Notes under the pieces: model-generated | The model's database searches: none | Told to the model about the DNA's origin: nothing | What the model saw: only the letters and a program-made list of their open reading frames with translations | Made by a program: the position numbers and the translations under genes | Shown here: one piece after another, positions 5,988-13,148 of the stretch | Layout of the letters: each line of letters opens with the position of its first letter | How positions within the stretch are numbered: the first letter of the stretch is position 1 | NCBI GenBank assembly: GCA_026986135.1 | Contig: JALSPD010000034.1 | Span: 1-17,134 of the forward strand | Direction: 5' to 3' | Source: DHVE2 group archaeon | GTDB taxonomy: Archaea > Thermoplasmatota > Thermoplasmata > Thermoplasmatales > Aciduliprofundaceae | Length of the DNA stretch: 17,134 bases

Positions 5988-7133
5988 ATGGGAAGGATTC
6001 TGAAGGCAGTAAGGGAAATTATCTCATTTTTCGTTGTGTTTATTATCCTGGTCATTCTCCTCACCTCACTTGGAGTGATGATATTTGGGATTGGATATAT
6101 TTATCAATTCGTAGGGGCCAGGTATTTCTATATACCTATTTATCTGGTAATTCCTGTCCCTGTAATTCTCTTCTACTTTACAGGTTTATACGCGTATCTT
6201 TGGTACATTGGTCTTTCTGTGATTCTCATAATTTCTGGCTCTTTACTCCTGTACAGATGGTTTCCTGATTATCTGCAGGGCATTCTGAAGGATCCTCTTA
6301 ACATTGATGGGAAAGCAAATGGTCTAAAGGAACTTGCAGAGCTTTTTTCCGCTAGCATTTTTTTGGTGGTGGTAATAACATACATTCTTTACCTGACAGG
6401 TGCTGAAATTAAGGGTATTGGAATTGAAAAGGCCCCAATATATACTCAAATGCTTCTTCTACTTCATGCCTCTGTTTATGAAGAGGTAACGGTCAGGCTC
6501 ATTTATCTGGGAATACCTATTTACCTGTGGAGAAGTGCTGTAAACGGTAAATTTTTAGAGTTCCGGAAGGTGCTGGGTGGTGGTTATGACATCGGAGTTC
6601 TGGAGATTGTGTTTATGCTGATATCCTCCACAATCTTTGGACTTGCCCATGTGCCGGCATGGTCATGGTGGAAATTTTTCCCCACATTTTTTGCAGGTAT
6701 GGTCATGGCGTATCTTTATCTGAAATACGGTATCCATATGTCAATACTTTTTCACTTCCTTAATGATTTCTGGAGCATAGCTGGAGAATTCAATGGCACA
6801 GTTGGTAATGCGATGGACATTATGATGACTGTTATTGTGCTTGTGGGTTTGGTTTTTACCATATCATACACTATACGAGTCGCAAAGTATTTTGGATTGA
6901 TTAAAGGAGAGAGTATCTCCGTAGTAAAGGGCTTAGAAATGAATAATGAAAGAAATGAATCATATACTGGCTGGGTTAGCATCAACTGTCCACGATGTGG
7001 GGGTCAGATATTCTCTTACCTTGGCGATGGAAAGCTCAAATGTCTCAACTGTGGCCTGATCTTTGAGCCCGGGTATCAGGAGCAATTTTATCAATCAGAT
7101 CCTCAAGATCATCCCCCTCAACAATTACAGTGA
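5988..7133 (+). CDS. CPBP/Rce1-family intramembrane protease with C-terminal zinc ribbon
   Basis: The 381-residue protein starts with several hydrophobic helices and carries the full CPBP (Abi/CAAX protease-like) motif set: EEVTVR with Glu165, Glu166 and Arg170; FGLAHV with His221; and HFLND with His256 and Asn259. These residues form the glutamate/histidine active site within the membrane in Rce1-like proteins. After the last helix, a charged linker leads to a zinc ribbon with Cys334, Cys337, Cys352 and Cys355 (CPRC...CLNC). The tail is rich in Q, P and D. The ribbon is presumably cytoplasmic and could recruit a substrate or partner. CPBP proteins in archaea are mostly uncharacterised; prenyl-protein processing is not established here. 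ATG 5988 is chosen by TATA spacing. The last 89 bp, including the Cys355 codon, are antisense to the UPF0201 gene. Confidence 0.9.
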   Translation: MGRILKAVREIISFFVVFIILVILLTSLGVMIFGIGYIYQFVGARYFYIPIYLVIPVPVILFYFTGLYAYLWYIGLSVILIISGSLLLYRWFPDYLQGILKDPLNIDGKANGLKELAELFSASIFLVVVITYILYLTGAEIKGIGIEKAPIYTQMLLLLHASVYEEVTVRLIYLGIPIYLWRSAVNGKFLEFRKVLGGGYDIGVLEIVFMLISSTIFGLAHVPAWSWWKFFPTFFAGMVMAYLYLKYGIHMSILFHFLNDFWSIAGEFNGTVGNAMDIMMTVIVLVGLVFTISYTIRVAKYFGLIKGESISVVKGLEMNNERNESYTGWVSINCPRCGGQIFSYLGDGKLKCLNCGLIFEPGYQEQFYQSDPQDHPPQQLQ

Positions 7134-7437
7134 TATCCCCCAGGGGCACATCACCCACAGAAAAACTGATTTTGCCTTTCGTAGCCACTTGCTTGTTAAT
7201 CCTAAAAATGAGTTTGTTCCCTTTTAAATTGGAAAGAAAAACTCCCCTTGCAGCATCTCTTATTCTCATCTCTCTCAGGATCTTTCCGAAATTTTCCATA
7301 GAGGATGAATAACCAATGAGGTAATCTTCCTCCCTCTTTATATTAGCATCTGGGAAAATAGATAGTATGGCTTTTCTTATAACATCCTCCTTTTCTGTTG
7401 GATAAATCCTGGTGGATATTTTTATTTTCAGACCCAT
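7045..7437 (-). CDS. UPF0201 family protein
   Basis: The 130-residue protein matches the archaeal UPF0201 family: opening strand KIKISTRIYPTE, helix KEDVIRKAILSIFPDA, helix with L-R-E-M-R-I-R-D-A-A-R-G-V-F-L, then FRINKQVATKGKISF and VPLGDITV. This layout is shared across archaea; the biochemical role is not established, though RNA-binding has been proposed for related domains. It is the last gene of an operon: its start overlaps the 3' end of the hexuloisomerase gene by 10 bp and is preceded by a strong AGGAGGAGG at 7446-7454, eight bases before ATG. Its C-terminal 29 codons overlap the CPBP gene tail-to-tail, yet the protein still ends in a family-like acidic helix before a short divergent tail. 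Confidence 0.87.
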   Translation of the reverse strand: MGLKIKISTRIYPTEKEDVIRKAILSIFPDANIKREEDYLIGYSSSMENFGKILREMRIRDAARGVFLSNLKGNKLIFRINKQVATKGKISFSVGDVPLGDITVIVEGDDLEDLIDKIAPDTRAQRSGHS

Positions 7438-7964
7438 ATGGCGTGCCTCCTCCTGAGATCCTCTTCAGATTGGTTTGTTAGGTACATAAGTTCCGAGATA
7501 AGGGAATCCAGGAAGATCACCGTGGAGATTTCAAATAGTGTTCCCAGAGGGGCCAGAGATCCGTCTTTCTCACGGGGAGATATCTCTATCACGAGATCCG
7601 CGTACTTTGCAAGGGGAGAGCTGGAGGAGGATGTTATTGCAATTATCTTTGCTCCTATTCTCTTAACAATACTTGCCACCAGAAGAGTTGATTTTGTCTT
7701 TCCTGTATTGGATATTAGCACAACACAGTCTTCTTTTGTTACGATGGGTGTGATGGTCTCACCTATGAAATATGAGGTTATCCCCAGCTGTACCAGGCGC
7801 ATTGCAAAGAATTTGCCTACAAGTCCAGATCTACCTGATCCATACACAAATACCTGCTTTGCATCTGTGATCATTCTTGATGCGATTTCAACCTTTCTAT
7901 AATCTATCTTATCTAGAGATTCTGTTGCAACCCTCGTGATGAATCTGTAAGAGTCCTTGAACAT
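7428..7964 (-). CDS. hxlB: 6-phospho-3-hexuloisomerase (SIS domain)
   Basis: The 178-residue protein is a single SIS domain of the usual size for 6-phospho-3-hexuloisomerase, which interconverts 3-hexulose 6-phosphate and fructose 6-phosphate. In archaea this step of the ribulose monophosphate pathway runs mainly in reverse to make ribulose 5-phosphate for pentoses. Diagnostic sequence is VYGSGRSGLVGK at residues 40-51, AMRLVQLG, GETITP around Glu69-Thr70, LISNTGKT at 83-90, and APLGTLFE near the C-terminus. The partner 3-hexulose-6-phosphate synthase is not in this window. The gene starts one base after the stop of the TIM-barrel gene, with an AAGGTG ribosome site eight bases before ATG, and overlaps UPF0201 by 10 bp, so all three are surely one transcript. 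Confidence 0.9.
   Translation of the reverse strand: MFKDSYRFITRVATESLDKIDYRKVEIASRMITDAKQVFVYGSGRSGLVGKFFAMRLVQLGITSYFIGETITPIVTKEDCVVLISNTGKTKSTLLVASIVKRIGAKIIAITSSSSSPLAKYADLVIEISPREKDGSLAPLGTLFEISTVIFLDSLISELMYLTNQSEEDLRRRHAIWV
7446..7454 (-). promoter_or_regulatory. strong Shine-Dalgarno for the UPF0201 gene
   Basis: AGGAGGAGG on the minus strand lies eight bases upstream of ATG 7437, inside the end of the hexuloisomerase gene. It shows ribosome-binding-site-driven initiation within an operon, unlike the leaderless first genes. Confidence 0.7.
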
Positions 7965-7965
7965 C

Positions 7966-8973
7966 TCATGACACCTTCTTTCCCATCTTCCTCTGTATTA
8001 CCCTTTCTGTGATCGCACGCATATATGATGCGTCGTGCTCAAGAAGAGGTGATGAGGATATGATGGTTATGTCGTATTCATGTTCGTATAGCGCCGTAGC
8101 AAAGGTCTCAAATTTGAGGTCTCCTTTCTTTATGGGGGTCAATCTAAGCTCGTTTCCATTTTCGTACTCCACGCCTGAAAATTCCACATAATGGGAGCCC
8201 TTCATAAATGGTTCAACCTTTTTAAGGACATCATCAAAATCTTTAGGTTCTTTCAAGCTTCCATTTCCCCGGGCATGGAGATGTGCGAAGTTCACAATGG
8301 GTAAAATGCCCCTTACCTTTTTTGCAAGAGCTATTATTTCTTCAAGATCCCCAAACAATGCCTGTTTTCCTGAAACTTCAAATCCAAGTTTCGGTTTAAG
8401 TTTTAGATCCCTGTATCTTTTCTTAATGTATTTCACATTTTCAACCACATTTTTCATGGCCTCTTTCTTGCTGAGATTGCCGTACAGTCCTATATGATTC
8501 ACCACTATGTCAGCTCCAACTTCGTTAGCAAGAAGTCCACCCCATACTATGTAGTCTATTGATGTTTCAGTAAGTTCTCCATTGCTCACCAGATCCATGT
8601 AATAAGGTGTGTGGAGTGTGAGACGCACATCCAGTTCTCTTGCCAGATCCCCGAGGGTTCTGAGTTCTTTATAGCTCTTTGCAAGGTTCCAGAACAGTTC
8701 AAGTACAATGTCATCTTCTTCAAGTTTGGTATTTATTCCAACAGGAGTGTAGTTTCCCTCCTCGTCAGGTCTCAGTACCTCCACTATAATTGCATCCTCT
8801 ATTTCTCTTGGCTCAATTCCCACCTCGTCTATAACAGTTCTCTCCTGAACATTGGCCCTTAAAAACTGTATTTCTATTGCATGGAGCCCCATCCTATGGG
8901 TATCCTCTATCGCATCCTTCAGAGTTCTTCCTTTGCATGAAAGCGGGATACCTGCAAGTCCAAATCGGTACAT
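7966..8973 (-). CDS. endonuclease IV/xylose isomerase-like TIM-barrel protein
   Basis: The 335-residue protein has the AP_endonuc_2 TIM-barrel order. Candidate metal ligands are His121 in TLHTPYYMDL, His160 in VVNHIG, Glu199 in LGFEVSGK, and His231 with His233 in NFAHLHARG. In true endonuclease IV the NFAH position is D-x-C-H, so the Asp ligand appears to be Asn228 here. The later H-x-N-D and L-E-T-P motifs are also altered (HYVEFSG, ISSSPLLE). It therefore looks like a divergent homologue, as in archaeal proteins annotated endonuclease IV-related; it may be a DNA repair nuclease or a sugar-phosphate isomerase/epimerase. The operon with a hexulose-phosphate isomerase leans toward sugar chemistry, but that is inference. 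It is first in the operon and divergent from dph2. Confidence 0.8.
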   Translation of the reverse strand: MYRFGLAGIPLSCKGRTLKDAIEDTHRMGLHAIEIQFLRANVQERTVIDEVGIEPREIEDAIIVEVLRPDEEGNYTPVGINTKLEEDDIVLELFWNLAKSYKELRTLGDLARELDVRLTLHTPYYMDLVSNGELTETSIDYIVWGGLLANEVGADIVVNHIGLYGNLSKKEAMKNVVENVKYIKKRYRDLKLKPKLGFEVSGKQALFGDLEEIIALAKKVRGILPIVNFAHLHARGNGSLKEPKDFDDVLKKVEPFMKGSHYVEFSGVEYENGNELRLTPIKKGDLKFETFATALYEHEYDITIISSSPLLEHDASYMRAITERVIQRKMGKKVS

Positions 8974-8997
8974 TGTTTGATGTTATGCCAATTCCTC

Positions 8998-9008
8998 TAA
9001 TAATATTT
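8998..9008 (-). promoter_or_regulatory. TATA-like box for the TIM-barrel/hxlB/UPF0201 operon
   Basis: AATATTATTAG on the minus strand is centred about 30 bases upstream of ATG 8973, the first gene of the operon. Confidence 0.4.
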
Positions 9009-9019
9009 TCGGGGAAAAG

Positions 9020-9027
9020 GTTTATTT
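9020..9027 (+). promoter_or_regulatory. TATA-like box for dph2
   Basis: GTTTATTT is centred about 25 bases upstream of ATG 9048 and supports that start rather than earlier in-frame codons. Confidence 0.45.
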
Positions 9028-9047
9028 CTCATGGATATTTCTCTGCA

Positions 9048-10028
9048 ATGGTGATAGGAGAAATTGACTATGCACGTTTGCGCGACGAAATAGTAAAACG
9101 AGGATTTAATCGTGTACTTATACAGTTACCAGAAGGTCTAAAGCAGTACGCCACCGAAATCGCAGATTCTCTTGGAGAATTTGAGGTGTACATAGATGCT
9201 GAGCCCTGCTATGGAGCATGCGATGTTAATGTTCAGAAAGACAAGTTGACTGTGCAGTTCGGACATTCAGAGATACCAAATATAAATTATCCCGATAATG
9301 TGATTTTTGTTGAGCTATTTAGTAGTGCAAAGTTTGAGGTGGTTGTTGATTCTTTCCTTTCAAAGGTGAACTGTGAGAGAATTGGAATCGTAGCATCTGT
9401 ACAGCATGTGAAGGAGATTGATCATGTGAAGAAGATGATTGAAGAATATGGAAGAAGGGCATTTGTGGGGATTGGGGATTCACGGATAAGGTATCCCGGC
9501 CAGATTCTTGGTTGTAATTTTTCTTCAGCCAGGAATATTGCAAATATTGTTGATTGTTTTGCTTTTTTGGGTACCGGTAAATTCCATGCCCTGGGGGTTC
9601 GTATCACCACAGGAAAGAGAACATACGTGCTGGATCCCTACACCAACCGCGTTTTTGATGTTGAGGATGATGCAGATAGATTTATGAGGCAGAGGTTTGG
9701 TGCGATAGCTATTGCAGAGAAAGCCGAGAGATTCGGGATTATTATCAGCACAAAGATAGGCCAGAGGAGGGAAAGATTGGCACTTGCTCTTAAGGAAATG
9801 GTTGAAAACGCAGGGTTGAAGGCATATCTGCTGTATCTTAACAATGTGAGGCCGGAGGAACTGTATTACGAGGTGGATGTATATGTCAACACATCCTGTC
9901 CCAGAGTGACATATGATGATTATCTAAGGTTCCCTAAACCTGTTATTTCACCACAGGAATTGCAGATAGCTCTCAAATATCGTCTATGGGAGCAGTACTC
10001 CTTTGATGAAATTGTTCAGGTGGATTGA
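9048..10028 (+). CDS. dph2: 2-(3-amino-3-carboxypropyl)histidine synthase (diphthamide biosynthesis)
   Basis: The 326-residue enzyme uses a [4Fe-4S] cluster to cleave S-adenosylmethionine and transfer the 3-amino-3-carboxypropyl group to the conserved histidine of elongation factor 2, the first step of diphthamide synthesis. In archaea it works as a homodimer. The three expected cluster cysteines are present: Cys54 in EPCYGACD, Cys156 in LGCNFSSA and Cys284 in TSCPRVTYDD, closely matching the spacing in characterised archaeal Dph2. Other family markers are IQLPEGLK near the start, GTGKFHALG, and the S-T-K-x-G-Q-R stretch. The frame is open upstream to 8877, but those codons are antisense to the TIM-barrel gene and not family-like. 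The TATA-like box 25 bases upstream fixes ATG 9048. Confidence 0.95.
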   Translation: MVIGEIDYARLRDEIVKRGFNRVLIQLPEGLKQYATEIADSLGEFEVYIDAEPCYGACDVNVQKDKLTVQFGHSEIPNINYPDNVIFVELFSSAKFEVVVDSFLSKVNCERIGIVASVQHVKEIDHVKKMIEEYGRRAFVGIGDSRIRYPGQILGCNFSSARNIANIVDCFAFLGTGKFHALGVRITTGKRTYVLDPYTNRVFDVEDDADRFMRQRFGAIAIAEKAERFGIIISTKIGQRRERLALALKEMVENAGLKAYLLYLNNVRPEELYYEVDVYVNTSCPRVTYDDYLRFPKPVISPQELQIALKYRLWEQYSFDEIVQVD

Positions 10029-10064
10029 TATTGCATTCATGGCATTATGGAGAAATCACAGCAA

Positions 10065-10075
10065 AAAATTAAATA
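10065..10075 (+). promoter_or_regulatory. TATA-like box for the repeat surface protein gene
   Basis: AAAATTAAATA is centred about 28 bases upstream of ATG 10099 and 37 bp after the dph2 stop, arguing for separate transcription. Confidence 0.4.
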
Positions 10076-10098
10076 AGAGCTGCCCTAATACTATAGCT

Positions 10099-11859
10099 AT
10101 GCGACTACCTGTACTGGCGATTGTGCTATTTACACTTATCCTTGCTGGTATGAGTTTATCTCAAAATACCAGAGGGGATACATTGGATACATCCATACAT
10201 CTTGATGTGTTTATTTCCAAAAAGGTTTATCTGCCTTACGAAAAACTCAAGATAAACTATACTGTTTATCAGGATAATGGCCGTGTGGTTAAGGGAGGTA
10301 TGGGGAAATGGTATTTTAACAACACCGAAAATAACTCCTGCATTGTTAACGGAAGTCTTGTCAGCTCACACGGTTTGTTAATAATTGATATGTCTAAGTA
10401 TAACATAACCCCCATGGGGGCCAAGGGGCAGTTTGGAATAACTTTAATTTACAATGTTTCCAATATTAGCGTTAAGAAGAGTGTTGGCGTGATCCTTGTT
10501 AATCCTTTGTTTTTCAGCTATGAGATGTATACCTCTCCAGCAGCAGGAGGTTACTACCCCGGTTCTTTTGTTACAGTACACATCCTTTCAGAGGTGGGTG
10601 GTATTAAAGTTGATTTCATAAATGTGCACAGTGGCAACACAACCATTCTTAATCTTACATCTCTTGTAATTGGAAATTCCGGAGGATTAGATTACAATTT
10701 CAAACTTCCAGATTACTTGCATCCTGGTGAAAAGGTTAATGTAACATCTAGAATACTCAATCATACCAGAGAATACTCCTTCACCGTTGAGAAATATTAT
10801 GGATTTAATCTGGTTTTAAACGGCTCAGAAACCCTTATCTCCGGAGATACCCTTGGGATTGCAGTGACCAATGTTAGCCATATAGAACGGGCGTATTTTC
10901 ATTTCTACGTGAAGGACGTGTTTGGAAGGCTGCTTTACAGACATTATTCCTCAAGAAATTTTACCAGGTTCCATATTCCTTTGAATTTTACTGGATATTT
11001 GCGTATTGTTGTGGATATATATAACGATACGACCCTTGTTGGCGAGCTTACCAAGTACAGAGAGGTAAAAGCAGCATACATCAACGTATTCTTCAACCGT
11101 GAGAATTATAGAGAGCATGACTCTTTCAGGGCCATTGTTGATTTTAGAAGCAATGTGATGAGAAAACCCACCTTCGTATATGTGATTTATGCAAGTTATG
11201 ATGGGGTTTACTACGATGAAATAAGGAGGATGCAGACACACATGCGGGAAATAAATATTACGGTACCTGAAAATGCACCTCTTGCCTATAAGGTTCAGGT
11301 GATTGCGATAGATCATAACTTTGTTGAAAAGGCGCAGTCTTTCATATATTACTCAAATATAGTTGGTATTAAGGCATACATAATCACCAGATCGCCTTAC
11401 TCTACTGGAGTTTATACTCCTGGAGAGATGATTGAAATAGTCTACAATATTACTGGTGAATTTCGGAATGGTGTTCTTTACTATGGCTTTGGAACAGAGT
11501 TCTTTACAAATCCATCTATCAAACTGGTAAAATCTGGAGCGTCGGGAAGTATACTGGTTGAGATCCCCAAAAACATACACAGGGGGATTTACGAATTCCA
11601 CATAAAACTGGTTTATGATGGTGGAGAAGCATCTAAAACAGTACTTGTGCCAGTGGATGATAACCCACCATGGAGCCAGTATTTAATACTCACTTTGCCA
11701 GCAGGTGATTTCGTGGCGATACTTTTAATAGCGGTTCTGATAATAGCGGGGGCAATATTTGTTAAGTATCCCCACCATAAAAGGAAAATGGAAATCAGTG
11801 AAAAAGAGAGACAATCTGAAATAAAGGATGAAATACTTGAGGAGGAATCAGAGAGTTGA
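10099..11859 (+). CDS. secreted, membrane-anchored surface protein with about five beta-domain repeats
   Basis: The 586-residue protein begins with a signal peptide (basic MR then LPVLAIVLFTLILAG) and ends with a transmembrane helix near residues 538-557 (FVAILLIAVLIIAGAIF), then a basic stop-transfer KYPHHKRK and a charged Glu-rich cytoplasmic tail. Most of the chain is therefore outside the cell. The ectodomain is beta-rich and has many N-x-S/T glycosylation sequons. A degenerate motif, Y-x-P-G-E-x-hydrophobic, recurs near residues 41, 148, 243, 334 and 435, spaced about 90-107 residues. It resembles the first strands of macroglobulin (MG2)- or Ig-like domains (VYLPYEKLKI, YYPGSFVTV, LISGDTLGI, NYREHDSFRA, VYTPGEMIEI). 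No catalytic motif is visible. ATG 10099 is chosen because it starts the signal peptide. The last 12 bp overlap the aminotransferase gene end. Confidence 0.8.
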   Translation: MRLPVLAIVLFTLILAGMSLSQNTRGDTLDTSIHLDVFISKKVYLPYEKLKINYTVYQDNGRVVKGGMGKWYFNNTENNSCIVNGSLVSSHGLLIIDMSKYNITPMGAKGQFGITLIYNVSNISVKKSVGVILVNPLFFSYEMYTSPAAGGYYPGSFVTVHILSEVGGIKVDFINVHSGNTTILNLTSLVIGNSGGLDYNFKLPDYLHPGEKVNVTSRILNHTREYSFTVEKYYGFNLVLNGSETLISGDTLGIAVTNVSHIERAYFHFYVKDVFGRLLYRHYSSRNFTRFHIPLNFTGYLRIVVDIYNDTTLVGELTKYREVKAAYINVFFNRENYREHDSFRAIVDFRSNVMRKPTFVYVIYASYDGVYYDEIRRMQTHMREINITVPENAPLAYKVQVIAIDHNFVEKAQSFIYYSNIVGIKAYIITRSPYSTGVYTPGEMIEIVYNITGEFRNGVLYYGFGTEFFTNPSIKLVKSGASGSILVEIPKNIHRGIYEFHIKLVYDGGEASKTVLVPVDDNPPWSQYLILTLPAGDFVAILLIAVLIIAGAIFVKYPHHKRKMEISEKERQSEIKDEILEEESES

Positions 11860-13002
11860 TAGGAAACTCTCCAGTTTATCAAGACCTATTTTCAGATTTT
11901 CCATGGATGTGGCAAATGAAATCCTGAAATGATGCTCTCCGTAATTTCCAAATGCAAATCCTGGTGTAATCGCCACCTTTTCCTTTATCATGAATTCCTC
12001 TGCCAGAGTTTTTGATGGTATGTCAAATTCGTACCTGGGAAATATGTAGAATGTTGCTTTAGGTTTCTTAACTGTGATACCCGGCATTTTTGATAATCTT
12101 TCATAGACATAATCTCTTCTTTTCCTGAATTCGTTTACCATTTCATCCACGTAACTTCTGGTCCTGAGGGCCTCCAGAGCCGCATACTGAGCCATACTTG
12201 GCGCGCATGAGATGGTATGTTGCTGCACTTTTTCCAGTTCCGGAATGTACCTGTGAGGGGCTATCAGGTACCCTATGCGCCATCCAGTCATTGCCCATCC
12301 CTTTGAAAAACCGTTAACTATTATTGTGTTCATAAGAAGATCATCATATATACCCGGAGAAACATGTTCTCCTTCAAAGAGTATCTTCTCGTAGATCTCA
12401 TCGCTTATCAGGATAAGATCAAAATCCAGCACTATGTCGCGTATTGCCTTCATGTCATCCTTAGTGAGAACAGCTCCAGTTGGATTTGAGGGGGAGTTTA
12501 TGATGAGTACCTTTGTTTTATAGTCTATTTTACTTACAAGGTCATCAATATCCATTCTCCAATCCTTTTCTTCGTCAAGTTTCACGCTAACAGGTTTTCC
12601 TCTGGCAAAACGAACCATTTCTCTGTACGAGACCCATCCTGGATCGGGAATTAGGACCTCGTCACCTGGATCCACAAAAGCAGAAAGAGTATTGAAGATT
12701 GCGAGTTTGGCGGGGGTTACTATCACATTGTTTGCATCCACATCAACTCCATTTTCGGTGCGATATTTTTCTGCAATGGCTTCCCTTAGCTCTTTTATGC
12801 CTGTTGGAGGAGTATAATGGGTTTTGCCTTCACGCATTGCCTTGCATGCGGCATCAATTATATTGGGGGGTGTCGTAAAATCTGGCTCTCCCACGGCAAG
12901 GGAAATTATGTTATATCCTTTTTCTCTGAATTTTGCTGCAAGTTCAACAATTGAGAGTGTCTGAGAGGGATACATCCCCTGTACTCGCTTTGAAATAAGC
13001 AT
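11848..13002 (-). CDS. class I/II pyridoxal-phosphate aminotransferase (aspartate aminotransferase-like)
   Basis: The 384-residue enzyme is a fold-type I aminotransferase, probably acting on aspartate or aromatic/branched amino acids with 2-oxoglutarate. It shows ISLAVGEPDFTTP and HYTPPTGIKELREAIA near the N-terminus, NSPSNPTGAV (substrate and cofactor-binding Asn), SDEIYEKI (Asp and Tyr contacting PLP), and NGFSKGWAMTGWRIGY with the Schiff-base Lys234. The C-terminal substrate Arg is probably in HFRISFA. The cofactor-phosphate segment reads VTPAKLAIFN instead of the common VTxGAKQAL; a similar shorter form occurs in other archaeal members. Which amino acid is used cannot be read from sequence alone. 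It is transcribed alone from a TATA-like box and is convergent with the repeat surface protein. Confidence 0.92.
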   Translation of the reverse strand: MLISKRVQGMYPSQTLSIVELAAKFREKGYNIISLAVGEPDFTTPPNIIDAACKAMREGKTHYTPPTGIKELREAIAEKYRTENGVDVDANNVIVTPAKLAIFNTLSAFVDPGDEVLIPDPGWVSYREMVRFARGKPVSVKLDEEKDWRMDIDDLVSKIDYKTKVLIINSPSNPTGAVLTKDDMKAIRDIVLDFDLILISDEIYEKILFEGEHVSPGIYDDLLMNTIIVNGFSKGWAMTGWRIGYLIAPHRYIPELEKVQQHTISCAPSMAQYAALEALRTRSYVDEMVNEFRKRRDYVYERLSKMPGITVKKPKATFYIFPRYEFDIPSKTLAEEFMIKEKVAITPGFAFGNYGEHHFRISFATSMENLKIGLDKLESFLSTL

Positions 13003-13025
13003 AGTGGGGGGTTATAAATACAATG

Positions 13026-13032
13026 TATATTA
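13026..13032 (-). promoter_or_regulatory. TATA-like box for the aminotransferase gene
   Basis: TAATATA on the minus strand is centred about 27 bases upstream of ATG 13002. A second TTTATAAC closer to the start is too near for the usual archaeal spacing. Confidence 0.45.
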
Positions 13033-13125
13033 GGTTTTTCACAAAATTCACAATAAGAAAAATCTGCAATTTCAGTTTTCATCCTTAAATTTGCCAGACT
13101 TCTAAAAATCCGAAAACCTTATCTA

Positions 13126-13133
13126 CTTTATAT
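13126..13133 (+). promoter_or_regulatory. TATA-like box for the giant membrane protein gene
   Basis: CTTTATAT is the best TATA match upstream of ATG 13149, but it is centred only about 19 bases away, shorter than the 23-30 of the neighbours. A weaker CTTATCTA near 13119-13126 has normal spacing. The true element is uncertain. Confidence 0.35.
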
Positions 13134-13148
13134 CCCATATATTTCGCG

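Noticed and set aside
7438..7902. A 154-codon plus-strand frame opposite the hexuloisomerase gene
   Set aside because: It is the antisense of a gene with unmistakable SIS-domain motifs and has no independent motif or promoter.
8877..9047. Upstream extension of dph2 to ATG 8877
   Set aside because: The extra 57 residues are antisense to the start of the TIM-barrel gene, do not resemble Dph2, and lie before the TATA-like box that suits ATG 9048.
10003..10098. Upstream extension of the repeat surface protein to ATG 10003
   Set aside because: It would overlap dph2 and place 32 charged residues before an otherwise standard signal peptide starting at ATG 10099.
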